Program-made: the position numbers and the translations under genes | Assembly: GCA_021820805.1 (NCBI GenBank) | Contig: JAKADF010000009.1 | Location: forward strand, 1 to 19,868 | Direction: 5' to 3' | Length of the DNA: 19,868 nucleotides | Origin: Bacillota bacterium | GTDB lineage: Bacteria; Bacillota; Bacilli; Alicyclobacillales; Alicyclobacillaceae | Notes under the pieces: model-generated | The model's database searches: none | What the model was told of the DNA's origin: nothing | The model's input: only the letters and a program-made list of their open reading frames with translations | Part shown: piece after piece, positions 6,423 to 14,840 of the stretch | How the letters are laid out: each line of letters begins with the position of its first letter | How positions within the stretch are numbered: position 1 is the first letter of the stretch

Positions 6423-7358
6423 ATGCAACAAGTAAAAGCTTCAGTGCAGTTTGAGCCAGTACAGGCAGGGAAAAGATATCGATATAGAGGAATATGGATG
6501 GTTATAATGGGTGCCATGTTCTGGGGAGCATCCGGCAGTGCTGCACAAGTGTTGCTTCAGCAAGATGGCTTTCGTCCAGACTGGCTCGTCATGATGCGCA
6601 TGAGTATATCTGGAATCTTATTATTGGTGATGGCATCTGTAACACAAGGGAAGAAGCATGTTTTTTCAGTGTGGAAACAGAAACGGGATGGAATTCAACT
6701 GGTTGTATTTGGCGTTGTTGGGCTTCTTGGCGTCCAGTATTCGTATATCGTTGCAATTTCAGCTGGTAATGCGGCGATGGCGACACTGCTTCAATATCTC
6801 GGACCAGTACTTGTTACAATTTATATTGCAATGCGTATTCGCAAGTTTCCAAACTCTAAACAGCAAATTGCTGTTCTGTTGGCTTTTGCCGGGACAGGGC
6901 TCCTCGTGACAAATGGGAATCTGCATGGTTTATCTATATCAGTTGCTGAACTCATTTGGGGACTTATTTCCGCATTTACTTTAGCGTTTTATACGGTTTA
7001 TCCTAAAAAATTGATTGACAGGTTTGGAGCGGCAACGATTGTGGGTTGGGCAATGACGATTGGCAGTGTCTTGCTTTTGATTACGACACCGCCGTGGCAG
7101 TTTCACGGACAGAGTACGGTCAGCGCGTGGCTGCTCGTGATGTTTGTTGTTCTGTTTGGTACTCTTGTCGCTTTTTACTTATATTTATCGAGTTTAAAAT
7201 ATATTTCGCCCGCAGATGCGAGCGTGCTTGCGTGTGCTGAACCGCTTGCGGCAGCGGCACTTGGTGTTATTTTTTTGAATGTAACATTTAGTCCATTGGG
7301 GCTGCTTGGCGGAGCCTGTATCGTCTGCACGGTGATTATCTTGGCACGGGCAAACTGA
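6423..7358 (+). CDS. EamA/DMT-family transporter
   Basis: This 311-aa protein has ten predicted membrane helices in two EamA halves. The first begins near GIWMVIMGAMFWGASGSAAQVLL and the second near LIWGLISAFTLAFYTVYPKKLI. Typical DMT features include GAMFWGASG, ALLQYLGPVLVTIY in helix 4 and the late PADASVLACAEPLAAAALGVIFL. Relatives export amino acids, purines or other metabolites, and the substrate cannot be read here. I chose ATG 6423, since GGAAGGAGA lies just upstream; the in-frame ATG at 6336 sits next to the previous terminator and would add 29 non-membrane residues. It stands alone and converges on the sqhC-like gene. Confidence 0.88.
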   Translation: MQQVKASVQFEPVQAGKRYRYRGIWMVIMGAMFWGASGSAAQVLLQQDGFRPDWLVMMRMSISGILLLVMASVTQGKKHVFSVWKQKRDGIQLVVFGVVGLLGVQYSYIVAISAGNAAMATLLQYLGPVLVTIYIAMRIRKFPNSKQQIAVLLAFAGTGLLVTNGNLHGLSISVAELIWGLISAFTLAFYTVYPKKLIDRFGAATIVGWAMTIGSVLLLITTPPWQFHGQSTVSAWLLVMFVVLFGTLVAFYLYLSSLKYISPADASVLACAEPLAAAALGVIFLNVTFSPLGLLGGACIVCTVIILARAN

Positions 7359-7392
7359 AGATGTTTCCGGATTTACGGAAAAGGGCAGAGTT

Positions 7393-9348
7393 TCAAGTCC
7401 CGTATTTATTTTTGTAATGGCTAAGTGAAAGGAGCGGCCAAATAAAGTTATAACTATGGTACTGAATATAGAAACTGCCGGGAAGGCCACCCCCAGTTGG
7501 GTATCTGGAATGGCTCGCTTTTTCCTTGCCGCATCGAATATCGCTCATTTGCTTAAGAATTGAGTCTGCCGCGCGGTTAATCGGCAAATCAGGTGTATCC
7601 GATACAGCAATAAGTGCATCAAGTGCCCAAGCTGTTTGCGAGATTGTACTATGTTGCAAGGGTATATACCTTCTTAAAGCATCACTTTGACAAGATTCCC
7701 CGAAACCTCCGTCGGGCTTCTGAATGGCGAGCAGCCAGGAGCGGGCCTTTTGCAATTGTGGGTGGCTTTTCGGTACACCGACAGCGCAAAGTCCTGTAAT
7801 CGCTGCCCATGTTCCATAAATATAGCAAATGCCCCAGCGTCCTTTCCACGATCCGTTTGATTCCTGATGGGAAAGCAACCATTTTACAGCTCTTTTAATC
7901 TTCGGGTGTTCTGCTGTCAGATAACAATAGTTTCCTAAAAACTCGAGTGTTCGACCAGTCAAATCAGCAGATGATGGATCCGTCAAAACACCCTCTGCCC
8001 CGTCAACCCGCAGCTTTGTAAAGAATTTGTTATCTACATTTCTTTCGAATGCAGGAAAGCCGCCGTCACTGTTTTGCATAGACCACAGCCACTTGGTGCC
8101 TTTGGTAAATGCTTTTGCCTCTTTGCCGTGCCAATTAGCCCTAGCCGCTCTGTGTAAAGCGCGCAACGCGGCACATGTATCGTCAACATCTGGAACGAGT
8201 GTGTTCACATGGGAGAATCCCCACCCGCCAGGGGCCATGCTCGGCAGCGACTTCGGTACGTCCCTCGTGTACGAATATGGATACCTTTCCTTGGTCATGA
8301 AATTAGGCAAGTATCTCGTTTCTATCTGTTGTTGTGACAACAGATAGTCCAAAGACCGCCGAATCGCATCATTTTCATTTTGTTTGTTACTAGATAAATT
8401 ACTCGTTTGATGCGTGAGAGCAGCCTGTAGCACATAACTCATAAGCCCTGTATTCCATACGGCAGCATCTGCGTTTTGAATATGGCTAAACTCATCCTCA
8501 TTGTGTGCAAAAGAAGCAATGCCATTTATGGCATTTAGGATAATCGGATCGTCTGGACTATACCCGCGAGCTATAAGTGCCATGATCATAAAAAAAGTTG
8601 CGCTCGCGTAACCACATAGCGTACCGTTTTTTTCAATCTGAGAGAGAAGGTATTGTTCCAAGCGGTCTAGAATCTTCGCTCTCGGTATGATATGGTTCAG
8701 CATTTTATGTTTGGTTTCTGGTACACTTTGTGTTCCAAATATAGGTACGAGACTGGATAATTCAGGAAGCGGGTTTAAAGCGATATTCGCATCAAGCATG
8801 GATGCCATTAAAACCGGAGCGATATGCGCCCTGGCGTAACCTACGAAACGATAAAAGTGAACAGGTGACCACCGCGGTGCTAGGACAATTCCAGCTGGCA
8901 GGTTGTATTTTGGCCATGGCAGCTGCCCGATTCCTGCGAAAAATGCACGAGTGGACTTAGTCAGTTTTGATAAAATTGTTTTGTTATCCATTGCTTTTAT
9001 CGTTTCTAAGGCGGACTGTGTTCGCACTAAACGCATATCATTTTGGGGGATATACCCAGAGCAAATTAATGCATAATACGCTTCAATTGTTGCCGAAATG
9101 TTTATAGTTGGTTCATCGGGGTAGACAGACCAAGTCCCGTCTTCATTCTGAATTCTAAGCAGCCTCTCTGCAAGTCGCGCAATTAAATCCTCATGGGAGG
9201 ATAAACCTAGTGCTCGATAAAGAATAATAAAATACGCATCGGTCATCGGACCATTGTCTGCAATAAGCCGCCAAGCGCCGTCTTGGCTTTGATATTTTTG
9301 TACCTCGTTTACGAGATAGTCAATTCCATCACGAATCCGTTCCAACAC
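7393..9348 (-). CDS. sqhC: SqhC-type squalene-hopene / sesquarterpene cyclase
   Basis: This 651-aa protein is a class II terpene cyclase. The catalytic acid motif DVDDT is at 387-391, inside GGWGFSHVNTLVPDVDD. Several QW-type repeats are visible: QSQDGAW, QNEDGTW, QNSDGGF, QESNGSW and QKPDGGFGES. The N-terminal GPMTDAYFIILYRAL and the segment WGICYIYGTWAAITGLCAVGV resemble B. subtilis SqhC more than Alicyclobacillus SHC. SqhC acts on tetraprenyl-beta-curcumene (and squalene) to make membrane sesquarterpenes linked to spores. It is about 20 residues longer than the Bacillus protein, mainly from a segment before GGWGF (about 342-370). Start is GTG 9348 or TTG 9345; GAGAGG lies 3 or 6 nt upstream respectively. 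No prenyltransferase (YtpB) or squalene synthase lies beside it. Confidence 0.92.
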   Translation of the reverse strand: MLERIRDGIDYLVNEVQKYQSQDGAWRLIADNGPMTDAYFIILYRALGLSSHEDLIARLAERLLRIQNEDGTWSVYPDEPTINISATIEAYYALICSGYIPQNDMRLVRTQSALETIKAMDNKTILSKLTKSTRAFFAGIGQLPWPKYNLPAGIVLAPRWSPVHFYRFVGYARAHIAPVLMASMLDANIALNPLPELSSLVPIFGTQSVPETKHKMLNHIIPRAKILDRLEQYLLSQIEKNGTLCGYASATFFMIMALIARGYSPDDPIILNAINGIASFAHNEDEFSHIQNADAAVWNTGLMSYVLQAALTHQTSNLSSNKQNENDAIRRSLDYLLSQQQIETRYLPNFMTKERYPYSYTRDVPKSLPSMAPGGWGFSHVNTLVPDVDDTCAALRALHRAARANWHGKEAKAFTKGTKWLWSMQNSDGGFPAFERNVDNKFFTKLRVDGAEGVLTDPSSADLTGRTLEFLGNYCYLTAEHPKIKRAVKWLLSHQESNGSWKGRWGICYIYGTWAAITGLCAVGVPKSHPQLQKARSWLLAIQKPDGGFGESCQSDALRRYIPLQHSTISQTAWALDALIAVSDTPDLPINRAADSILKQMSDIRCGKEKASHSRYPTGGGLPGSFYIQYHSYNFIWPLLSLSHYKNKYGT

Positions 9349-9433
9349 GTGCCTCTCGACCCTTCATTTCTGATTATGGGTGGTGTAGTGTACGCGCCGA
9401 GGCTCGAATTAGGGTAGACGATTGTACGCAAAC

Positions 9434-9467
9434 AAAAAAGGAGTCGGCACGAAAATGCCAACTCCTT
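9434..9467 (-). terminator. Terminator of metQ
   Basis: On the minus strand an 11-bp stem with one mismatch (arms 9456-9466 and 9439-9449) and a short A-rich-coded loop is followed by TTTTTT. It separates metQ from the sqhC-like gene downstream. Confidence 0.85.
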
Positions 9468-9526
9468 AGACGAATGTTTAAGAAACCTGAAAGAAAACGG
9501 GATCCAAAGACAAAGGCGTTGTTTCC

Positions 9527-10387
9527 TTAAAATACAGGTACCACAGAGCCGTCATAGTGTTGTTCAATAAACTTTTTCACTGCTGGTGAGGTAATGGCTT
9601 TGTCTAGTGCTTTAATGGCAGGATTGTTTTGTTCTCCTTTACGAACAACAATTACATTCGCAAATGTCTTTGCTGCTAAGGAATTTGCCTTTTCGATTGC
9701 AAGTGCATCAGATACTTTAAATCCTGCTTGGACTGCATAGTTACCGTTAATTACTGCGTAGTTCATATCTTTGGCAACACGCGGAATTGCGGCTGCATCG
9801 ACTTCCTCAATCTGAATGTGATGGGGGTTTGAGACGATGTCTGACTTCGTTTCAGACAAGCTCGTCGGATCTTTTACTTTAATTAGTCCAGTATCTTGGA
9901 GCAACAAGAGTGCTCTTGCTTCGTTTGTGGTGTCATTTGGAACTGCGATGGTTGCACCATCTGGAATGTTCTTCAAAGACTTGCTTTTTCCTGGATAGAG
10001 ACCAAGCGGCTCAAAGTGAACGGCAACAGTTGGGACTAAATTTGTGCCGTTTTTCTTATTGAAATCGTTCAAATAAGGAACGTGTTGAAAGTAGTTTGCA
10101 TCCAATTGTCCAGAAGCTAATGCACGGTTTGGCTGAATATAGTCTGTGAACTGTACGACCTTAAGGTCAATTCCTTCCTTTGCCAACATTGGTTTGATAA
10201 AGTTTAGAATCTCAGCGTGCGGGACTGGTGTAGCACCAACTGTAAGAACAGTTTCTTTCTGTGCACCTGAGGTGCCGTTTGTTGTATTTGATGCGCTGGT
10301 AGCAGCATTACTTGTTCCGCATCCAGCAAGTAATGAGCCTCCTAGTAACAACGAAGATACGATTTTTGCAAATTGCTTAAACTTCAT
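9527..10387 (-). CDS. metQ: Methionine ABC transporter substrate-binding lipoprotein MetQ
   Basis: This 286-aa NlpA/MetQ-family lipoprotein has a basic N-terminus, a hydrophobic stretch and the lipobox LLAGC, with Cys23 to be lipidated. A short Ser/Thr/Asn linker leads to the binding domain. VLTVGATPVPHAEILNFIKP, GQLDANYFQHVPYLNDFNKKNG and TIAVPNDTTNEARALLLLQ are hallmark MetQ segments. It captures methionine (D- or L-form) outside the membrane and hands it to MetI. GGAGAGGAG precedes the ATG. It is transcribed away from metN-metI, unlike the usual metNIQ operon, but a SAM-I riboswitch at 10467-10613 puts it under the same signal. Confidence 0.95.
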   Translation of the reverse strand: MKFKQFAKIVSSLLLGGSLLAGCGTSNAATSASNTTNGTSGAQKETVLTVGATPVPHAEILNFIKPMLAKEGIDLKVVQFTDYIQPNRALASGQLDANYFQHVPYLNDFNKKNGTNLVPTVAVHFEPLGLYPGKSKSLKNIPDGATIAVPNDTTNEARALLLLQDTGLIKVKDPTSLSETKSDIVSNPHHIQIEEVDAAAIPRVAKDMNYAVINGNYAVQAGFKVSDALAIEKANSLAAKTFANVIVVRKGEQNNPAIKALDKAITSPAVKKFIEQHYDGSVVPVF

Positions 10388-10466
10388 TTTTATTTATCTC
10401 CTCTCCTAGCGCCACTTGTCTTTGATTACGCGAACGATTGAATTGCTTTGAAGCTGTATACGAAAA

Positions 10467-10613
10467 GCCCTCTTCCGAGAAGGAAGAGGGCAACATAAAT
10501 TCCCAATTCCCTCTCATCTCTCGAAAACGAATGTCTTCGTAGGAGTTAGCACCGTGCGATTGCCGGTTGCCGGGCGTCATAGGGCCTGTCCCTCAGCCTT
10601 CTCTTGATAAGAG
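10467..10613 (-). ncRNA. SAM-I (S-box) riboswitch for metQ
   Basis: Read on the minus strand, the leader has the S-box core: AGAAGGCTGAGGGACAGGCC, then GCCCGGCAACCGGC and GGTGCTAACTCCTA. P1 forms between 10606-10613 (CTCTTATC) and 10511-10518 (GATGAGAG). It is followed by a terminator hairpin, 10-bp stem GCCCTCTTCC with GGAAGAGGGC (10467-10491), and TTTT. SAM binding should favour this terminator and switch metQ off when SAM is plentiful. The T-run is short, so termination may be leaky. Confidence 0.95.
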
Positions 10614-10650
10614 AGTTCATATTCAATTTCACCGCGTAACAACAAGTATA

Positions 10651-10679
10651 TTTATAAATCGATAAAGAAATGTTGTCAA
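10651..10679 (-). promoter_or_regulatory. metQ promoter (sigma-A type)
   Basis: On the minus strand, TTGACA (10679-10674), a 17-nt spacer and TATAAA (10656-10651) give an almost ideal housekeeping promoter. The expected start is near 10644, about 30 nt before the riboswitch. Confidence 0.8.
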
Positions 10680-10683
10680 TAGC

Positions 10684-10712
10684 TTGTCAAATACAATTAA
10701 TTATATTAAAAT
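10684..10712 (+). promoter_or_regulatory. metN-metI promoter (sigma-A type)
   Basis: TTGTCA (10684-10689), 17 nt, then TAAAAT (10707-10712), each 5 of 6 to consensus. The expected start is near 10719, about 40 nt before the riboswitch. The -35 hexamer lies 4 bp from that of the divergent metQ promoter. Confidence 0.75.
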
Positions 10713-10760
10713 CCTTTAGGCTGTACGTTTGTACATTGTCAGCTGTCAAATCATATTGTG

Positions 10761-10903
10761 TCTCATCAAGAGTGGCTGAGGGACAGGCCCTGTGAAGCCC
10801 GGCAACCGGACCGAATGAGTCGGTGCCAATTCCTGCGGACGCGTGTGCGTTCGGGAGATGAGAGAAGAGCCATTTCTTGGCGCCCTTCTCGGGTGCTTTT
10901 TTT
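10761..10903 (+). ncRNA. SAM-I (S-box) riboswitch for metN-metI
   Basis: The leader has the S-box core AGTGGCTGAGGGACAGGCCC, GCCCGGCAACCGG and GGTGCCAATTCC. P1 forms between TCTCATC (10761-10767) and GATGAGA (10857-10863). A terminator follows: GCGCCC (10880-10885) with GGGTGC (10891-10896), then seven T residues to 10903. High SAM should end transcription before metN. The core is a near copy of the opposite-strand element serving metQ. Confidence 0.95.
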
Positions 10904-10957
10904 ATTTGTTTGAAAGAGTCTAGTTCACAATTGAAGATATAGAAAGGAATGTAGGAC

Positions 10958-11977
10958 TTGATTCGCCTTCTTGAAGTATCCAAGGATTATGTTTCAGGTA
11001 AACAGCAGATTTCGGCTGTTCGGCGTGTAAATCTGACTGTTCCGGACGGGAAAATCTTTGGCTTAATAGGATATTCCGGTGCTGGAAAAAGTACGCTGCT
11101 TCGGATGATTAATCTACTTGAATCTCCGACTTCTGGTGACGTTTTTGTAGATAACGTGCAATTGAATCGGTTGGATAAAAGAAAGCTGCAGCAGGAACGG
11201 CGGAAGATTGGCATGATTTTTCAACACTTCCACCTGCTCCATTCAGCTACTGTTGCAGATAATATTGCGTTTCCGCTTAAACTCGAAAAGCAGTCGAAAA
11301 AGCAGATGAAAGATAGGGTAAGCTCCCTGCTTGAGCTTGTCGGATTGTCTGGGTATGAGAAGAAGTATCCTGCCGAATTATCCGGCGGCCAGAAGCAGAG
11401 AGTCGCGATTGCGCGTGCGCTCGCAAATGAGCCGAAAGTATTGTTATGTGATGAAGCAACGTCAGCGCTTGACCCGGAGACTACTCAATCTATTTTAGAT
11501 TTGTTGCTGGAGATTAACCAAAGACTTGGGCTCACCATCGTAATTGTTACACATGAAATGGCCGTCGTTCGGCGTGCATGCGATTTGGTGGCTGTCATGG
11601 CAAGCGGGGAAATTGTTGAGCAAGGTAAGGTTGCCGATGTATTTTTAAACCCTCTGCACCAGGTTACAAGAGGAATGCTTGGGATTCGGGATGATGAACC
11701 GGCACTGTCTGCCCACAGTAATATAAACACTTATGAGGTTATACTGACAGTCTCCTATGCGGGGGATTTGACGTACAAGCCAGTTCTTGCTGAAGTCGCA
11801 AGTGAAACTGGATGCTCATTTAGTATTTTGAAGGGTACCGTTGATTTATTAAAAGATGTACCGTATGGTCGCCTCACTGTTGGATGGAATGGACAGGATA
11901 GGTGCCAAAATCGCGTTGTCGATGCACTTAAGGCTAGAGGTTGCGTTGTGGAGGTGAATGGTCATCATGTTTGCTAA
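10958..11977 (+). CDS. metN: Methionine ABC transporter ATP-binding protein MetN
   Basis: This 339-aa ABC ATPase has Walker A GYSGAGKST (38-46), Q-loop Gln89, signature LSGGQ (141-145), Walker B VLLCDE (161-166) and H-loop His199. The C-terminal part, from about residue 260 (TYEVILTVSYAGD), is the NIL (ACT-like) domain that binds methionine and trans-inhibits uptake. With MetI and MetQ it drives ATP-dependent methionine import. The start is TTG: it gives the usual MIxL-x-VSK N-terminus and has AAAGGA 9 nt upstream. It overlaps metI by 11 nt and is preceded by a SAM-I riboswitch. Confidence 0.96.
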   Translation: MIRLLEVSKDYVSGKQQISAVRRVNLTVPDGKIFGLIGYSGAGKSTLLRMINLLESPTSGDVFVDNVQLNRLDKRKLQQERRKIGMIFQHFHLLHSATVADNIAFPLKLEKQSKKQMKDRVSSLLELVGLSGYEKKYPAELSGGQKQRVAIARALANEPKVLLCDEATSALDPETTQSILDLLLEINQRLGLTIVIVTHEMAVVRRACDLVAVMASGEIVEQGKVADVFLNPLHQVTRGMLGIRDDEPALSAHSNINTYEVILTVSYAGDLTYKPVLAEVASETGCSFSILKGTVDLLKDVPYGRLTVGWNGQDRCQNRVVDALKARGCVVEVNGHHVC

Positions 11978-12626
11978 CGTGATTTGGCCTGAAATCTGGC
12001 AGGCAACCTTTGAAACAATTTACATGGTTTTTGCATCTACCTTAATGGCTGCTGTAATTGGACTGCCAATTGGCATCTTCTTGCTCCTATGGTCAAAAGG
12101 CAATCTGATAGAAAATAGATGGGCATACAGGGTTCTTGGCGTCATCGTCAATATCGTACGTTCAGTGCCGTTTATCATTTTGCTCATTGCGATTATTCCT
12201 TTTACGGAGTGGCTTGTTGGTACTTCCATTGGGGTGAATGCAGCAATCGTGCCGCTCGTAGTCGGTGCAGCGCCATTTTTTGCTCGGATTGCAGAAACCG
12301 CCTTGCGGGAAGTCGACGATGGCGTAATTGAAGCCGCACAGGCGATGGGTGCATCTACATGGACGATTGTATGGCGTGTACTTTTGCCTGAGGCACGAGC
12401 CAGTCTCATCGCGGGCATTACCATTACAGCGGTGACACTCATTAGTTATTCTGCAATGTCTGGTGTTATCGGCGGAGGCGGACTTGGTGATTTGGCAGTT
12501 CGGTATGGATACGAACGGTTCCAAACTAATGTTATGATTTTGACAACTGCACTTATGGTTGTGATGGTTGAAATTATGCAGGTGTTTGGGGATAAATTGG
12601 TCCACCATTATGCGAAACGAAGTTAG
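11967..12626 (+). CDS. metI: Methionine ABC transporter permease MetI
   Basis: This 219-aa permease has about five membrane helices and the BPD-permease EAA loop EAAQAMGASTWTIVWRVLLPEA, where MetN docks. VRSVPFIILLIAIIP and SYSAMSGVIGGGGLGDLAVRYGY are typical of MetI. I chose ATG 11967 because GGAGGTGA (11950-11957) ends 9 nt before it; the ATG at 11958 directly abuts that site. The gene overlaps the end of metN, so translation is probably coupled. A strong terminator follows at 12691-12730. Confidence 0.95.
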   Translation: MFANVIWPEIWQATFETIYMVFASTLMAAVIGLPIGIFLLLWSKGNLIENRWAYRVLGVIVNIVRSVPFIILLIAIIPFTEWLVGTSIGVNAAIVPLVVGAAPFFARIAETALREVDDGVIEAAQAMGASTWTIVWRVLLPEARASLIAGITITAVTLISYSAMSGVIGGGGLGDLAVRYGYERFQTNVMILTTALMVVMVEIMQVFGDKLVHHYAKRS

Positions 12627-12690
12627 AAAACCAAGCGAGAAAGCCATTATTAAATAGCAGGGACAAAATACCATAACAAATGACATGGAC

Positions 12691-12730
12691 AAATGACGTG
12701 CTGATTGATTTCAATTAGCACGTCATTTTC
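12691..12730 (+). terminator. Terminator of metN-metI
   Basis: AAATGACGTGCT (12691-12702) pairs perfectly with AGCACGTCATTT (12717-12728), and the intervening bases can extend the stem further. TTTTC follows. Confidence 0.85.
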
Positions 12731-12856
12731 AATATACATAAGACAATTTTCCGTGGAAAAACTTCTACTATTGTTTGAAAAGTGGTTACAAGGCTTGCCA
12801 TACCATTTACAATGTACGATGTACATAATGATATCCAAACATTGGAGGACCACAGG

Positions 12857-14737
12857 TTGTTAATTTCATTAAAGCGATTACTAATCGGTCGGCCTCTAAA
12901 AACCAGAGAGCACGAACACGCAAAGATCGGTGTCATCAAAGGTATGGCGGTTATGACGCCAGATGCTTTATCTAGTGTTGCATACGCCACAGATCAGATG
13001 GAACTTATCTTAGTAGCTCTGATAGGTGCGGCGAGCACAAAAGATTACATCTCGAATGTCCTTGGTTTTTCCATGCTCGGTACGCTTATTATTGTCGGGC
13101 TTGCCTTCCTTTTGTTTCTGGCATACAGCAATATCATCCGCAACTATCCACAGGGCGGTGGGGCTTATTCCATCGGTCTAAACGACTTAGGTAAGTATTG
13201 GGGGCTGTCGGCAGCTTCGACATTGATTGTTGGTTATACCTTGACCGTTGCAGTCTCAATAGCTGCAGGCGTCGATGCCATCGGCCCTGTTATACCTTTA
13301 ATCGGCCATCATAAGCTTATTGCAAATGTTGTATTAACCCTGTTAATCATGCTTATCAACCTGCGTGGAACCAACGAATCGGCAAACGTATTTGTACCGT
13401 TTACATATGTTTTTGTCGGCTGTATCCTGCTGCTCGGAGTCGCAGCAGTTGTTAGGGCTGTAATGAACCCGGCAGCAATCCATTTACCATCTGTCGTCGG
13501 AATGCATGCTGTTACGGGGATGGGCATGTTTCTCTTCTTAAGGATGTTTGCTAACGGTTGCAGTGCTCTTACAGGCTTAGAAGCAGTTTCTAATTCTGTG
13601 CCGGTTTTTAAAGAACCGTCACCCAAACGAGCACGACAGTTGCTGCTTGCACTCGTAGTTACGCTCAGCGTTTTGTTTCTAATCGTGTCAGGAACAGCAA
13701 TGCTTCATGGGATTACTTATAATCCTGATGTGCCGCTTATAAACCAGGAATCAATGCTGCTATTTGGAACTCACGGTTTTGGTTACATAGTCACGGTTAT
13801 TATCTCTGTTTCCACAATGTGTATTTTGGCTATTGCAGCGAACACGGCTTTTACAGGCTGCCCCGCGCTGTGGTCTTCAATGGCTCGTGACGGCTTTATG
13901 CCGCGCTGGGTATTGCATACAGGAGACAGGCTGGTTTACAGCAATGGAATCGTGTTTTTGACTTTTATTTCTTTGATTTTAACGATTGGTTTTCGAGCTA
14001 AGGTCAGCGGTCTAATGCCGCTTTACGGAGTGTCCGTGTTCTACACGTTTAGCGTGTCACAACTTGGAATGGTTGTTCGCACGATACGGAAACGTGAAGG
14101 GAATTTTGTGTCTCGTGCCATTTTAAGTGCCTGTGGATTGGCGCTTACTGCCGGAGCCTGTCTAATATTTGGAATCACACGATTTACAAGTGGAGCATGG
14201 CTCGTTATTGTGTGCGTACCAATCATGATTATCATGTTCAGCAAGATACAGTCCCATTATCAGCAAATCAGAGCTGACCTGAAATATGACTTTTCTCGAC
14301 CATTGCGGCTCGACAGAGAAACTATTACGCTTGTCCCAATTTCCTCTGTGAACAAATCCTCTGTTCATGCTTTGGAATACGCAGTTGCAAATTTCAAAAA
14401 TGTTGTCGCTGTGTCTGTTATTGCGAATAATAGTGAAGAAGAGGCAACAGAGGCGGAGCGAAAGTTACGCGTGCAATGGGAACGACTGAATTCTGGCATC
14501 CGTTTAGTTGTCATCCGTTCACAATATCGTTCCGTAGCAAGGCGTATTCAAAGATTCGTGGATCTTGAGCTCGACAGGTATGATCCTGAAGATGTAACTG
14601 TTGTTGTTCCGCAATTTATTACGAAAAAATGGTGGCACAAACTTTTGCATAATAAAACGGGGAGTCTCTTGATGGCGTGGCTGGTTTTAAGTAAGTCTGT
14701 AAAGGTAATCGCTGTTCCTTACCGGCTGCCGCGTTGA
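12857..14737 (+). CDS. KimA-like potassium uptake transporter (APC/KUP superfamily)
   Basis: This 626-aa protein has 12 membrane helices, then a cytosolic C-terminal domain of about 160 residues like that of B. subtilis KimA, which imports K+ with H+ and is inhibited by c-di-AMP. Shared segments include ALSSVAYATDQ, NYPQGGGAY, GCSALTGLEAVSNSVPVFKEP and the C-terminal PQFITKKWWHKLLHN. I chose TTG 12857: GGAGG lies 8 nt upstream, and it puts Asp36 and Tyr43 at the same numbers as KimA. Earlier starts (GTG 12782, ATG 12812) lack a site. Glu242 aligns with KimA Glu233, but the KimA Asp117 position is Gly126 here (LIVGYTLT). Ion use may therefore differ. No c-di-AMP riboswitch precedes it. Confidence 0.9.
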   Translation: MLISLKRLLIGRPLKTREHEHAKIGVIKGMAVMTPDALSSVAYATDQMELILVALIGAASTKDYISNVLGFSMLGTLIIVGLAFLLFLAYSNIIRNYPQGGGAYSIGLNDLGKYWGLSAASTLIVGYTLTVAVSIAAGVDAIGPVIPLIGHHKLIANVVLTLLIMLINLRGTNESANVFVPFTYVFVGCILLLGVAAVVRAVMNPAAIHLPSVVGMHAVTGMGMFLFLRMFANGCSALTGLEAVSNSVPVFKEPSPKRARQLLLALVVTLSVLFLIVSGTAMLHGITYNPDVPLINQESMLLFGTHGFGYIVTVIISVSTMCILAIAANTAFTGCPALWSSMARDGFMPRWVLHTGDRLVYSNGIVFLTFISLILTIGFRAKVSGLMPLYGVSVFYTFSVSQLGMVVRTIRKREGNFVSRAILSACGLALTAGACLIFGITRFTSGAWLVIVCVPIMIIMFSKIQSHYQQIRADLKYDFSRPLRLDRETITLVPISSVNKSSVHALEYAVANFKNVVAVSVIANNSEEEATEAERKLRVQWERLNSGIRLVVIRSQYRSVARRIQRFVDLELDRYDPEDVTVVVPQFITKKWWHKLLHNKTGSLLMAWLVLSKSVKVIAVPYRLPR

Positions 14738-14792
14738 ATTTGCGTTGAAATATTTGGGTAAGGGTAAAAGAGTAATTGCAGAGTGACAAGAG

Positions 14793-14819
14793 AGGACGCA
14801 CCAAACGGTGCGTCCTTTA
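14793..14819. terminator. Hairpin between the KimA-like and small coiled-coil genes
   Basis: AGGACGCACC (14793-14802) pairs with GGTGCGTCCT (14807-14816) around AAAC. The T-run is only three bases on the plus strand, so it is a modest terminator; it lies between convergent genes and can serve both. Confidence 0.65.
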
Positions 14820-14840
14820 AATTCACTTAATTTCAGAGGC

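Noticed and set aside
7364..7381. Terminator between the EamA and SqhC-type genes
   Set aside because: Only a 6-bp AT-containing stem (TTTCCG with CGGAAA) and no T-run on either strand.
10388..10957. T-box or second regulatory RNA class in the met divergent region
   Set aside because: Both leaders are fully explained by SAM-I aptamers plus terminators; no T-box sequence is visible.
12162..12692. Long minus-strand ORF opposite metI
   Set aside because: It lies antisense to a clear permease gene, its residue composition is unnatural (rich in Cys, Asn and His) and it crosses the terminator.
12627..12856. c-di-AMP (ydaO-type) riboswitch ahead of the KimA-like gene
   Set aside because: The gap is only about 230 nt and is partly taken by the metI terminator; I see no multi-stem ydaO-like core.
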